Under the pieces are notes generated by a model. The model did no database searches. It was not told where the DNA came from and worked only from the letters and a program-made list of their open reading frames with translations. From positions 1 to 64,000 of the forward strand of contig NZ_SADB01000015.1 in NCBI RefSeq assembly GCF_009669305.1: a stretch of DNA of 64,000 bases. Reading direction: 5' to 3'. Shown piece by piece: positions 16,701-25,514 of this stretch; the stretch's first letter is position 1; every line of letters begins with the position of its first letter. The position numbers and the translations under genes are program-made. Source of the DNA: Ancylomarina sp. 16SWW S1-10-2. GTDB taxonomy: Bacteria > Bacteroidota > Bacteroidia > Bacteroidales > Marinifilaceae.

Positions 16701-19700
16701 AGCTCATCGTTGATATCAGTTACATTAACACTTACTGTTTGAACAGAACTGGTATTTACACCATCGCCTACTGTTACGGATAAAGTGTAAGTAATTGTTG
16801 TTTCAAAATCAAGATTCGTATTGTCTGTAATCGTAATTTCTCCTGTTGATTCATTAATAGCAAAGACAGAATTTGTATTACCAGCTGTAATTGTCCAAGA
16901 GCTAAAAGTCGTACTTGCATCGTCATCTGTTGCTAAAACAGTTCCTACACTAGCATTGGTTTCAGCATTTTCATTTACATTGAATGTTTGGCTTGCAGTA
17001 ACAACCGGAATGGCTTGCGTTGTAAAACTCACCTCAGAACCATAAAAAGTACCTGCAGTATTTATAGCATAAGCTTTTACCGAATAAGTGGCACCTGCAG
17101 TCAAGTCAGTAATACTTTTACTGAATATTCCCGTTCCTGTCCCATTTGCATTTACGGTAACTCCTGTTCCTCCTATTTCGGGATTACTGTTGGTTGCTGT
17201 TACAGAATAAACCACTCCTCGTTCGCTCACTGAAGATCCTCCATCAGCTGTTACTTCTCCACCCATTGTAGCTGATGTCGTATTAAAAATTGTAATGGCT
17301 GCTGTTGCTATAGAAGGTGTGTTAATTGTAGTAAAATTCCAACTACCTGATGCTACGGTAATTTCAGCATTCCCATTGTCACTCAAATCCTTTACAAAGT
17401 CAGAACTAATCTCAATTGTTATCAGACTATTTTTGGGTAAGCTCTCTGTGATGTCTAAACTAAGAGTTTTATTATCTGTCGACTGAGTAAAAGCATTTCT
17501 ATCATCAACTACAAACAAATCGTATGTCTTTAAATTCGATCCGTCACTAATCAAAGATAATGTACCTGTTGATGCAAGGCTTATCTCTTCGTCGAAGGTT
17601 ACCGATAGCGTTGGCTTTAAACCTACTGCTGTTGCATTATCAAGAGGACTAAAAACAGATACTGATGGTTTTATAGTATCTATAACTGTAATGGTAAAGG
17701 CTTGCTCAACATATCCAGCATCATTAGTGGCTCTAATCACAACTAAGTGATCTCCTAAATCTGACTTAGAAGGGGTTCCTGATAGTATTGCACCGGTTTG
17801 CAAACGGTAAACTTCATTGGTTCCAAACTTCGCATAAACAAGTGCTCCTGAAGATGTAAATGACAAACTCCAAATATTGTCATTCGTTAATAATGATACA
17901 TCTTCATAAGACGAAAAATTCTGGGTATATTTCCGTACCCCACCAGATGACATAGAAAGGTAAAAGTTTCCTCTTTTGTCCTGCCTAATTGAACTAACAT
18001 TATTTGGTAAACCCGAAAGAACAGTTGTGATACTACTTCCATCATACTTTAAAATTGATTTATTAGTCCATGTAGCAATATATAGATTGTCATCTTGATC
18101 AAAAGTTAAACCAAAAGGTCCACTACTAGGTACGCCATCTGATGAATCTAATAATAATTCTACTGCTTTAGAATCTTCATTTATTCGGGAGATAGTAGCT
18201 GAATTCCAATCAGCAGCATAAATCCAGCCATCCTTATCAGTTAATGAAAGTGCTCCTCCTGCTATCGAAGCAAATGTTTCTTCGGTAGCCGATGAATTAT
18301 TCAAAGGCAAACGAGTAATCGACTGACTTGAATTACCATAACGAGGAATATACAAGTACCCATTTGCAATATGAAGCGCATAAACCTGCCCTGAAATTAA
18401 ATCATCCCTCCACAATGTGGTATTACCATCAGGAGCAATTTTATATATTGTAGTTCCATTAGAAGTAATCGCATAAATATTACCCTCATCATCGCCAGCT
18501 ACACCAGAAATAGATACGCCTTCTGGAATATCACCAAAAACGCTTGCTTGACTTTGTCCATCAGCACTAGCCGTAAGCCAGTCAGGTACAGTTGGTGCCG
18601 AAATTATTGTTTCTAATTCACCCTCGGTTGTGGCGACAATACTATATGCGTATGGCTTATCGTAAGCTACAGTTAATTCTGGTGTTGTAGTAATTGTTGG
18701 TTTATTTACCGTTGTAAAACTCACCTGAGAACCATAACTTGTTCCAGCACTATTGGTGGCATAAGCACGAACGTAATAAGTTATACCGCTTATTAAACCT
18801 GTTATATCTGAGACAAATGCTCCGGTTGTAGTAATTGCACCTTCTTCGGTTTTACTATCTGCTACTGTTGGTGTCCCCGATGTATTCCAACAAACGCCAT
18901 GTTGAGTTGGATTTGGCGAACCAAGATCAGTAATACTTCCATTTGCCGTGGCTGTTGAAAATAAAATGTCAGAAATAGCCAGAGTTGTGACTGTAGATAA
19001 ATCGTCGGTTGCCTGCAATTCAACAGTGGAAACTATTGAAAGATCAGCCATATTATCGTTGTCGCCTGTATTAATACCACTATCTGTTAGGCTAGTAATG
19101 GTCACCACTCTATCTGTAATATTAGGTGTATTACTATTATTTTGGTAAGCAATCATATTAATCAAAACCTGAAAATCAGAAGTAATTAATGTTCCTCCAC
19201 TTAGGCTTAAAGTTGCAGTTGTTCCACTTAGAGAAACACTATAGGTAAGTGAATTAGTAGTCGTTGTTCCAGTAGTACCATGGGTTAGAACAATAGTACT
19301 TCCATCCAAAGTAAGAACTTCATTAGAACCATCGTTAACATTGGAAATTGTTGCGGTAAAAGCAGAAAAACTTTGGTCACTTTCAATTGTTGATGCTGAA
19401 GCGTTACTAAATACAAAAACAGCACTTCCATCTTCAGTAAATGTGGGGTTGGTAGCTGTAGCTGTTAACGTAGGTTCATCGTTTACATCTGAAATGTCAA
19501 TATTTACAGTTCCTAAAGAAATATCTGTTCCGCCTCCTGTTCCAGTATTACCACCATCATTAACAGTCAAACTTACTGATGACGCATCATTTCCACTTAC
19601 ATTAAGAGAACCTGTATATTTTATATTCGAAGCAGAATTTAAATAAGTATTGATATTGGCAAGTGTGCCACTTAAACTAAGCACTCCAGTATCCGAACCA

Positions 19701-20923
19701 CCAATGGTAACAGAACCACCTGAGCTTGCTACAAGGGTTCCTGTTCCTGCAGTTATTGTTAATACAATACTGTTTCCCCCAGCATCAACATCACTTAATG
19801 TTGTAGCCGAAAGATCAACATTACTAGTAACATCCTCCGTAACGTTGATATCAGAAGGTAAACCAGATATTTGAGGATCATCATTTACTGCACTTATATC
19901 AAAACTAACCGATGCAGCACTTGAAGTTTCTGTTCCATCATTAGTTGTAAATGAAATCGTACCTGCATTGGTTCCATTTAAATTAGAAGTTGGTGTAAAA
20001 GTTGCGGCATCCAAAGCCGTATTAATTGCAGCTAAAGTACCAGCCGCCGTAAAACTTGATGAACCATTTCCACCGCCACCAAAGGTGAGACCTGAAGTTC
20101 CAGTAGTAAGCTTTCCTCCGGTTATTGTAAATGTAAGAGTTTGATCATCTCCATCGGTATCTGACACTTGAATATCATTTGCCAGAGCAACATTTGTGTC
20201 ATCTTCGGCTACTATTGGAGTACTTGGCGCAGTAGCTGTTGGAGCGTTATTAGTAACAACTGTATTCGTTACATTTGAAATAGTTATAGATCTAAATTCA
20301 AAGTTTGAAGTCGGATTGGCTGTAGTATAATTTATTGCTATTTCAGCGACATTATCGTAACCACCAGCTGGCCAAGCTGTAGAAAAGGAAAAACTACTAA
20401 TTGAAAAGTCGAAATTATCAATTACCTGACTCCCAGAAAATGTATGAGCAGCAATAGTTGCTCCAAATGCATTCTTTAGTATAACTTCAAATTGAGTAAT
20501 TATAGTTGAAGCTGTAAAAGAACCTATTACCATATTTTCAAACGTAAAGGCTTTCATGGTTGTTGTTCCTTCTGCTTTCCATTCAACAGAACCAAATGTA
20601 GTATTTCCATTGGCCAACTTGTTATTCAAATAAATAACTGGCTCCGCACCTTGAAAATTATTGCTAATTATAAACTTATCACCTTGAGTTTTATATCCTG
20701 CCCCTCCAGAATTGTCAGCTCCAACATTTCCAAAATCATACGTGCCATCTGCCGTTCCATTTGTGATTGCCATACTAGAATTCACGGAAATAGCGAACAA
20801 TATGACGACTAAGAATAAGATTTTGAAAGTATCCTTAACTATATTAGTATTCATAGCTCTAATTGGTCCAAAAGAGCACGGATATTTCTCTTCTTTGTGG
20901 TTTTTTGAGTATAGTTTTTTCAT
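13745..20923 (-). CDS. giant cadherin-repeat adhesin with a type IX secretion signal
   Basis: A 2392-residue secreted surface protein. The signal peptide lies at about 24-53 (hydrophobic core ILFLVVILFAISV); an alternative ATG at 20854 would shorten the n-region. In order: a unique beta-rich domain (55-220), cadherin/VCBS-like repeats (225-640), a fibronectin-III-like domain (655-740), an Ig-like linker and beta-propeller-like strand repeats (about 795-1040), an SbsA-type Ig domain (1080-1198) and a second FN3-like domain (1200-1298). Seven near-identical cadherin-type repeats of 103 residues follow (about 1303-2024; TASQTFNIDE to VTDINDE), then two diverged cadherins and one cadherin-like domain. 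The C-terminal sorting domain (2303-2392; 'SIYPNP', then 'GMYLLVF', 'TYKIVKE') is the T9SS type A signal for export and surface attachment. The DxD/DxNDE motifs predict Ca2+-stiffened stalks. Its likely role is adhesion or cell contact; the ligand is unknown. Confidence 0.88.
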   Translation of the reverse strand: MKKLYSKNHKEEKYPCSFGPIRAMNTNIVKDTFKILFLVVILFAISVNSSMAITNGTADGTYDFGNVGADNSGGAGYKTQGDKFIISNNFQGAEPVIYLNNKLANGNTTFGSVEWKAEGTTTMKAFTFENMVIGSFTASTIITQFEVILKNAFGATIAAHTFSGSQVIDNFDFSISSFSFSTAWPAGGYDNVAEIAINYTTANPTSNFEFRSITISNVTNTVVTNNAPTATAPSTPIVAEDDTNVALANDIQVSDTDGDDQTLTFTITGGKLTTGTSGLTFGGGGNGSSSFTAAGTLAAINTALDAATFTPTSNLNGTNAGTISFTTNDGTETSSAASVSFDISAVNDDPQISGLPSDINVTEDVTSNVDLSATTLSDVDAGGNSIVLTITAGTGTLVASSGGSVTIGGSDTGVLSLSGTLANINTYLNSASNIKYTGSLNVSGNDASSVSLTVNDGGNTGTGGGTDISLGTVNIDISDVNDEPTLTATATNPTFTEDGSAVFVFSNASASTIESDQSFSAFTATISNVNDGSNEVLTLDGSTIVLTHGTTGTTTTNSLTYSVSLSGTTATLSLSGGTLITSDFQVLINMIAYQNNSNTPNITDRVVTITSLTDSGINTGDNDNMADLSIVSTVELQATDDLSTVTTLAISDILFSTATANGSITDLGSPNPTQHGVCWNTSGTPTVADSKTEEGAITTTGAFVSDITGLISGITYYVRAYATNSAGTSYGSQVSFTTVNKPTITTTPELTVAYDKPYAYSIVATTEGELETIISAPTVPDWLTASADGQSQASVFGDIPEGVSISGVAGDDEGNIYAITSNGTTIYKIAPDGNTTLWRDDLISGQVYALHIANGYLYIPRYGNSSQSITRLPLNNSSATEETFASIAGGALSLTDKDGWIYAADWNSATISRINEDSKAVELLLDSSDGVPSSGPFGLTFDQDDNLYIATWTNKSILKYDGSSITTVLSGLPNNVSSIRQDKRGNFYLSMSSGGVRKYTQNFSSYEDVSLLTNDNIWSLSFTSSGALVYAKFGTNEVYRLQTGAILSGTPSKSDLGDHLVVIRATNDAGYVEQAFTITVIDTIKPSVSVFSPLDNATAVGLKPTLSVTFDEEISLASTGTLSLISDGSNLKTYDLFVVDDRNAFTQSTDNKTLSLDITESLPKNSLITIEISSDFVKDLSDNGNAEITVASGSWNFTTINTPSIATAAITIFNTTSATMGGEVTADGGSSVSERGVVYSVTATNSNPEIGGTGVTVNANGTGTGIFSKSITDLTAGATYSVKAYAINTAGTFYGSEVSFTTQAIPVVTASQTFNVNENAETNASVGTVLATDDDASTTFSSWTITAGNTNSVFAINESTGEITITDNTNLDFETTITYTLSVTVGDGVNTSSVQTVSVNVTDINDELPVITASQTFNIDEDAVNNASVGTVLATDADAGTTFSSWTITGGNSDAIFVINESTGEITIADNTNLDFETTTTYTLSLTVGDGENTSSVQTVSVNVTDINDELPVITASQTFNIDENAENNASVGIILATDDDADTTFNSWTITGGNSDAIFVINESTGAITIADNRNLDLETTITYTLSVTVGDGTNTSSIETVSVTINDINDELPVITASQTFNIDENAANNASVESVLATDDDANTTFSSWTITGGNSDAIFVINESTGAITIADNTNLDFETTTTYTLSVTVGDGVNTSSVQTVSVNVSDINDEIPVITASQTFNIDEDVVNSAIVGRVLATDDDAGTIFSSWTITAGNEDAIFVIHELTGKITIVDNTNLDFETTTNYTFSVTVGDGENTSSVQTVSINVTDINDELPVITASQTFNIDEDAANNASVGTVLATDADAGTIFSSWIITAGNTNSVFAVNESTGAITIADNTNLDFETTTTYTLSVTVGDGKNTSSVQTVSINVTDINDELPVITASQTFNIDEVAVNNASVGTVLATDDDAGTTFSSWTITAGNTNSVFAVNESTGAITIADNTNLDFETTTTYTLSVTVGDGENTSSVQTVSVNVTDINEAPTGIQLSTNTISENSVIGIEVGMLTASDVDANQSFTYTVAENENFGISGDKLVSKSVFDFETKDSYSVEITVTDKGDLSYTESFSITITDVNDGPSDIQLSANTIAENSAIGTEVGILSTNDVDTNQTFTYTIVENENFELVGDKLVSKAAFDFETLDSYSVEITVVDQNDLSYTESLTIQITDVNEAPVFVSEAITVGAEDMEYIYTIESIDVDGDAINVLAIEKPEWLSLVDNGDGTFMLSGTPTLGGSYHVVLEAQDSEFTVEQEFNIEVEVVTGIEPSFTETMVSIYPNPVANELHIDFSNFKGENLDIALYSLTGSLMFKETHQNIGEEVRINKSLQHLGAGMYLLVFDMDNVRKTYKIVKE
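14853..17015. repeat. seven tandem 309-bp cadherin-coding repeats
   Basis: Identical phrases recur at exact 309-bp steps; for example the segment at 14967 returns at 15276, 15894, 16203 and 16821. Copies differ in blocks: the 'AGNTNSVF' variant occurs in repeats 1, 6 and 7, 'GGNSDAIF' in 2, 3 and 4, and 'AGNEDAIF' in 5. That pattern suggests shuffling and conversion between copies. Copy number may vary between strains, and short-read assemblies may miscount it. Confidence 0.92.
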
Positions 20924-21281
20924 ATATTCGTTTTAAGGTTTTACATTTTAAGAGAGACTACCTGTTTCGATATTCTCACTTTTTTTTAGACTAAGTAGCA
21001 CTCTTCTACAGTATGAATTCACACAATCACACCTCCTATACACTTGTAAATAAACACATTAATTGGTTGGTAAAAATAAAATAATACATAAATTCGTCAA
21101 GGCAGTAATGTGACAAAGAGCACAATAATTGTTGTAAACATACATTATTAAACGACGAATACACTTATTCTAATGATTAATAGTATAGTGTATTACATAA
21201 AAACACATAGAACATAATATTACACAAAACAGTATATACTTATTATTAGCTATTATTTACTCAAGAAACATTTAAGCAAAC
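20924..21281. other. AT-rich upstream region of the adhesin gene
   Basis: About 360 very AT-rich bases contain no reading frame and no perfect TAnnTTTG element in the adhesin direction. The adhesin promoter should be here, but I cannot place it. Confidence 0.4.
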
Positions 21282-21322
21282 AAAAAGGCCAAAACCATCG
21301 TAATGATGGCTTTGACCTTTTT
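21282..21322 (-). terminator. terminator after the mazG-type gene
   Basis: AAAAAGG/CCTTTTT, CAAA/TTTG and CCATC/GATGG pair in register with two mismatches around a 5-nt loop. On the minus strand TTTTTGTTT follows. It lies 85 bases past the stop and resembles the adhesin terminator in layout. Confidence 0.75.
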
Positions 21323-21406
21323 ATAAAACTAAATATATACCTATGTACTAATATGCAAATGTCGAGCTTATTCAGAATAAGACATTCATCTAAAATATAA
21401 CAAAAG

Positions 21407-21745
21407 CTAGAATAACTTAGTGTTATTTATATGCCTCTCCTTATCACGGCAGGTTTTCTTTTCCATATTTTTCTGAAAAGCTTTATTTAAATCCACCCCA
21501 GTTTGGTTAGCAAGACAGATTAAAACCCAAAGTACATCGGCCATTTCGTCTGCTAAATCTACTTTCTTGTCGCTCTCCTTAAAAGATTGTTCTCCATATT
21601 TGCGTGAAATAATACGAGCTACTTCCCCAACCTCTTCAGTTAAAATTGCCATATTGGTGAGTTCAGAAAAATATCGTACACCATATTTCTTTATCCAGGC
21701 ATCGACTTGTTCTTGGGCTTCTTTTATACTTATATCTTTATTCAT
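21407..21745 (-). CDS. MazG-type nucleotide pyrophosphohydrolase
   Basis: A 112-residue single-domain all-alpha NTP pyrophosphatase of the MazG-like group. The metal site is visible as E37, E38 and E41 in 'LTEEVGEVAR' and E67 and D70 in 'DLADEMADVLWVLICLANQ'. Such proteins hydrolyse (d)NTPs, often damaged ones, to NMP and pyrophosphate. The protein is one domain long, so it is not full-length MazG. It is followed on the same strand by a strong terminator and preceded by a non-coding tandem repeat and dtd. In Bacteroides relatives I recall this gene between dtd and deoC; deoC here is 12 kb away. Confidence 0.88.
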   Translation of the reverse strand: MNKDISIKEAQEQVDAWIKKYGVRYFSELTNMAILTEEVGEVARIISRKYGEQSFKESDKKVDLADEMADVLWVLICLANQTGVDLNKAFQKNMEKKTCRDKERHINNTKLF

Positions 21746-21776
21746 AATTTCACTATTTACATATTAAACACTTCCG

Positions 21777-21968
21777 CTGATTGCGCAGATTAACTTAGAT
21801 TTTTTAGTTTTCATTTATACATATTACCTCAACAACATATCCCCCAATCGTCACGTAAACAAAGCAAATTCTCCCACAGATTTCACAGATTAACGCAGAT
21901 TTTTTAATTTGCATTTCAGCATATTTCAGAGATATCATATCTCCCAATCATCACAGGAACACATCAAA
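21777..21968. repeat. imperfect 100-bp tandem repeat of the 'cgcagatt' type
   Basis: Two copies with a 100-bp period are visible. GATTAACTTAGATTTTTTAG at 21788 corresponds to GATTAACGCAGATTTTTTAA at 21888, and both are followed by a CATTT, an ATATC and a CCCAATC..CAC..AACA segment. Copy 2 runs into the dtd stop codon. Related 'cgcagatt' fragments occur at 39080-39110 and near 61627. No frame is open. It looks like non-coding repeat debris. Confidence 0.6.
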
Positions 21969-22421
21969 CTACTCTTTGATTTTGGTATCAATAGTAATGG
22001 TAACCGGGCCGTCGTTAATTAAAGAAACTTGCATGTCGGCGCCAAACTTACCTCTTTGAGGTGTTTTACCACTCTCTTTCTCCAAAGCTAAAAGAAAGGC
22101 TTCGTATAAGGGAATTGATATATCCGGTTTTGCGGCATGAATATAAGACGGACGATTCCCTTTTTTGGTTTTTGCATGCAAGGTAAACTGGCTAATGGCT
22201 AAAATATCGCCTCCAACTTCTATTAGAGATTTATTCATTACACCAGCTTCATCATCGAAAATTCTTAGATTACAAATCTTTCTACAAAGCCAATCGATAT
22301 CCTCTTGTTTATCGGCATTTTCTATACCGACCAAAATCAAAAGCCCCTTCTCTATTTCACCAATAATTTGCTTCTCCACTTCTACCGAAGCACGATTCAC
22401 TCTCTGTATAACAACACACAT
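21969..22421 (-). CDS. dtd: D-aminoacyl-tRNA deacylase
   Basis: A 150-residue DTD protein, which removes D-amino acids (and glycine from tRNA-Ala) mischarged onto tRNAs. It starts MCVVIQRVNRASVEV and has the two signature loops: 'SQFTLHA' and the cross-subunit Gly-cisPro motif in 'NDGPVTI'. The length is the family norm (about 145-150). A candidate promoter lies 27 bases upstream and it diverges from lplA. It completes a small proofreading and sanitation neighbourhood with the MazG-type protein and UvrC. Confidence 0.96.
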   Translation of the reverse strand: MCVVIQRVNRASVEVEKQIIGEIEKGLLILVGIENADKQEDIDWLCRKICNLRIFDDEAGVMNKSLIEVGGDILAISQFTLHAKTKKGNRPSYIHAAKPDISIPLYEAFLLALEKESGKTPQRGKFGADMQVSLINDGPVTITIDTKIKE

Positions 22422-22447
22422 TTTCTATATTTTAGATTATCAATTAG

Positions 22448-22455
22448 CAAAGTTA
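22448..22455 (-). promoter_or_regulatory. candidate dtd promoter -7 element
   Basis: The minus strand reads TAACTTTG, a perfect TAnnTTTG match, predicting a start near 22441 and a leader of about 20 nt. No clear -33 TTG is present. Confidence 0.4.
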
Positions 22456-22636
22456 AATTTTTACAGATTCTATAATAGGGAATCCTTAGAAAGCTTCTAT
22501 AAAATTAAATCAGAATAAAGGCAATCCAATTTTATTGAGCATATTTGTAAGAGACAATCAAAGAATTAAAATTGATGATTTTGAACGATTAAGAACAACT
22601 AATCCAAAATCATAAAGCAAAAACCCTACGAATTAC

Positions 22637-23620
22637 ATGTTCTACTATATCAGCAATAGCAATCAAGCAGCATACAATCAAGCAACAGAAGAATACTTTT
22701 TAAAGAACTTTGAAGAGAATTTCTATATGCTCTACCGCAACAAAGCGGCAGTTATTATAGGCAAACATCAGAATGCTTTAGCTGAGATTAATTTGGATAA
22801 ATGTGAGGACGAGGGAATCGAAATTGTTCGTCGCCTATCAGGAGGTGGTACCGTTTTTCATGACGACGGAAACTTAAACTATTGCTTCATCAGCAATGGT
22901 ACTAAGGGTGAATTAATCAATTTTAAAAAATATTCTCAACCTGTTATCGATGTGCTTCAAAGTCTTAATGTGGATGCTAAATTCGAAGGGAAAAGTGATT
23001 TAACAATTGCGGGAATGAAATTCTCGGGTAACGCTTCTCACATTTACCGAAGCAAAGTGTTACAGCATGGCACCATGCTTTTTTCAAGCGATTTAAACCG
23101 CCTAAATAGCCTTCTAAAGGTTAATCCATTAAAGTTTACAGACCGAGGCGTTCGTTCCATTAGAAGTCGTGTAACGAATATTTGCGATCATCTCTCCTCT
23201 CCTTTAAGTATTGAAGAACTACAGACTAAAATTGTAGATCATCTTCAAGAAACATTCCCTGGAATTAAAGCCTATGAATTGAAAGAAGCAGATCGTGAAG
23301 CCATTTTAAAACTGATGGAAGAAAAATACTTGAAATGGGAATGGAATTTTGGCTATTCTCCCAAGTACAAAATCGAAAGATTACTCAGTTTTGCCAATGG
23401 TAACATACTAGAAGTTGAACTTGACATAGAGAAAGGAAGAATTGTTAGAGCTGAAATTCTCGGTAACTGTATTAAAAAAGAAAGCATAGCAAAACTTGAA
23501 GAGAAACTAATTAACATGCCCCACCATAAAGAAACGATAAGCAGTGAGCTTAAAACTCTTGATATGGATACTTATTTCAATAACTTAAGTCTAAATGAGC
23601 TTATAAAAGCTATTTTTTAG
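22637..23620 (+). CDS. lplA: lipoate--protein ligase
   Basis: A 327-residue LplA-type ligase that activates free lipoate with ATP and attaches it to E2 and GcvH proteins. The family residues are 'VVRRLSGGGTVFHD'-type near 72-86 (here IVRRLSGGGTVFHDDGNLNY), 'KSDLTIAGMKFSGNA' with the adenylate-binding Lys, and the C-terminal accessory domain from about 245. The single N-terminal catalytic domain followed by the small C-terminal lobe matches the E. coli architecture. It lies alone on the + strand between dtd (divergent) and uvrC (convergent, 49 bp away). Confidence 0.95.
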   Translation: MFYYISNSNQAAYNQATEEYFLKNFEENFYMLYRNKAAVIIGKHQNALAEINLDKCEDEGIEIVRRLSGGGTVFHDDGNLNYCFISNGTKGELINFKKYSQPVIDVLQSLNVDAKFEGKSDLTIAGMKFSGNASHIYRSKVLQHGTMLFSSDLNRLNSLLKVNPLKFTDRGVRSIRSRVTNICDHLSSPLSIEELQTKIVDHLQETFPGIKAYELKEADREAILKLMEEKYLKWEWNFGYSPKYKIERLLSFANGNILEVELDIEKGRIVRAEILGNCIKKESIAKLEEKLINMPHHKETISSELKTLDMDTYFNNLSLNELIKAIF

Positions 23621-23669
23621 AGAATTAGCTAAGGTAAAAAACATAATTAATCACTCTAACTTAAACATC

Positions 23670-25481
23670 CTAATTGAAATGTTTCCAGAGCTTTAGGGCT
23701 TTGGCTTTACCAATGCATTTTTCAAGATCTTCTAAGCTTGTTTTTTTTATATTCTCAACCGATTTAAAGGTCGCAATCAAACTTTGCTTCGTTTTAGGAC
23801 CAATTCCTGAGACTTCATCAAGCTCTGAGACGATAAAAGCCTTAGATCTCTTCTGCCTATGAAAGGTAATTGCAAAACGGTGAGATTCATTACGCAAATA
23901 TTGAACAACCTTCAAACTTTCCGAATTCTTATCTAAATACAAAGGATAAGGATCACCAGGAAAGAAGATTTCCTCTAAACGTTTCGCAATCCCAACAATC
24001 GCAATCTTCCCTCTTAAATCTAATTTCTCAAGAGCATTTAAGGCTGCACCCAACTGCCCTTTCCCACCATCAATTACAATCAACTGAGGTAATGATTTCT
24101 CTTCCTCCAGTAAACGTTTATATCGACGATAAATGATCTCTTCCATAGAAGCAAAATCGTTGGCTCCAACAACCGTTTTAATATTAAAATGTCGGTAGTC
24201 TTTTTTATACGGTTTCCCGTTTCGGAAAACAACACATGAAGCCACAGGAATGGTTCCTTGAATATTGGAGTTATCGAAACATTCGATATGCACAGGCAAT
24301 TCCTGAAGACGAAAATCCTTTTTCATTCCCTCAACAATTCTATCCACATGTTTCTTGGGTTGTATTTTTGCAAGCTGCTTTAATTTTTCCTGTCTGAAAT
24401 ATTTCACACTTCGAAAAGAATAGTCTAAGAGCTTTTTCTTATCTCCCCTTTGAGGAACTGTAAACCCAATGTTTTGCATTGATAAATCAACAGGGAAAGG
24501 AATTAAAATTTCCTTGGCCGTACTAAAGATCTTTTGTCGTATCTCCACAATTCCCATTAGCAATAACTCTTCCTCGCTCTCATTCAATTTCTTCTTAATC
24601 TCGATACTATGAGCCTGAATAATAGCACCATTTACAAGTTTCAAGAAATTGACATACGCTGTATCTTCATCAGCTATTATGGAATAAACATCAATGTTTT
24701 CAATAGTAGGACTAACAATGGTTGACTTACTCTTATACTTCTCAAGTAAATCTAACTTCTCCTTAATTAAATGTGCCTCCTCGAACTTAAAGTCTGAAGC
24801 TAAAACACGCATTTTATCATGAAGAAAGTCGGTAACCGTTTTAATATTACCTTTTAAAATATGCTTTATATCTGCAATAGTCTGGCGGTAATCTTCAAAG
24901 GATTCTTTACCAACACAAGGCGCTTTACAATTACCCATGTGGTACTCTAAACAGACCTTAAACTTACCTTGTGAAATACTATCTTCAGTCAACTTAAGGT
25001 TGCAGGTTCTTAACTTATATAACGAACGAATTAAATCCATTAATGTTCTTACCATACGAACACTGGTGTAAGGTCCAAAATATTCTGAGCCATCTTTCAC
25101 CAATTGTCGCGTGATAAAAACACGGGGATAAGTTTCTTTTTTAATACAAATCCAAGGGTAGGATTTATCGTCTTTAAGAAGAATATTGTATCGCGGTTGA
25201 TGCTTTTTAATTAAATTATTTTCCAACAAAAGAGCATCCTCCTCCGTCTCAACCACAAGATGTTTAATATTCGCGATTTTTTTGACCATCACATTGGTCT
25301 TTCCACAATCGTGAACCTTATTAAAGTAAGAAGCGACACGTCTTTTTAAACGTTTAGCTTTTCCTACGTATATTATTTTATCGTTCTCGTCGAAAAATTG
25401 ATAAACTCCCGGTTCCTCTGGCAAAGCCGAAACCAGTTCTTTTAGACGAGCAATATGCTTATTTTCTATCACAGATAACAA
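23670..25481 (-). CDS. uvrC: excinuclease ABC subunit C
   Basis: A 603-residue dual-incision nuclease of nucleotide excision repair. The N-terminal GIY-YIG nuclease is 'EEPGVYQFFDENDKIIYVGKAK' (about 21-42). A Cys cluster follows (RTCNLKL, then KVCLEYHMGNCKAPCVG), matching the iron-sulfur ligands reported for UvrC. The UVR motif for UvrB contact is at about 205-240 (FKFEEAHLIKEKLDLLEKY). The RNase H-like 5' incision domain is at about 375-520 (HIECFDNSNIQG; VIDGGKGQLGAAL), and the C-terminal (HhH)2 motif contains 'VSGIGPKTKQSL'. It starts 33 bp after ade on the same strand and is probably co-transcribed. Confidence 0.97.
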   Translation of the reverse strand: MLSVIENKHIARLKELVSALPEEPGVYQFFDENDKIIYVGKAKRLKRRVASYFNKVHDCGKTNVMVKKIANIKHLVVETEEDALLLENNLIKKHQPRYNILLKDDKSYPWICIKKETYPRVFITRQLVKDGSEYFGPYTSVRMVRTLMDLIRSLYKLRTCNLKLTEDSISQGKFKVCLEYHMGNCKAPCVGKESFEDYRQTIADIKHILKGNIKTVTDFLHDKMRVLASDFKFEEAHLIKEKLDLLEKYKSKSTIVSPTIENIDVYSIIADEDTAYVNFLKLVNGAIIQAHSIEIKKKLNESEEELLLMGIVEIRQKIFSTAKEILIPFPVDLSMQNIGFTVPQRGDKKKLLDYSFRSVKYFRQEKLKQLAKIQPKKHVDRIVEGMKKDFRLQELPVHIECFDNSNIQGTIPVASCVVFRNGKPYKKDYRHFNIKTVVGANDFASMEEIIYRRYKRLLEEEKSLPQLIVIDGGKGQLGAALNALEKLDLRGKIAIVGIAKRLEEIFFPGDPYPLYLDKNSESLKVVQYLRNESHRFAITFHRQKRSKAFIVSELDEVSGIGPKTKQSLIATFKSVENIKKTSLEDLEKCIGKAKALKLWKHFN

Positions 25482-25514
25482 ATTCTAATGGATCAAAAGG
25501 CAATATAGGCAAGT

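Noticed and set aside
14853-17015. CRISPR-like regular repeats
   Set aside because: The period is 309 bp and the whole unit is coding and nearly identical, with no short repeat/variable spacer structure.
14967-17045. Series of similar + strand frames of 74-92 codons spaced 309 bp apart
   Set aside because: They are antisense shadows of the cadherin repeats; their regular spacing is that of the adhesin units and they have no start signals of their own.
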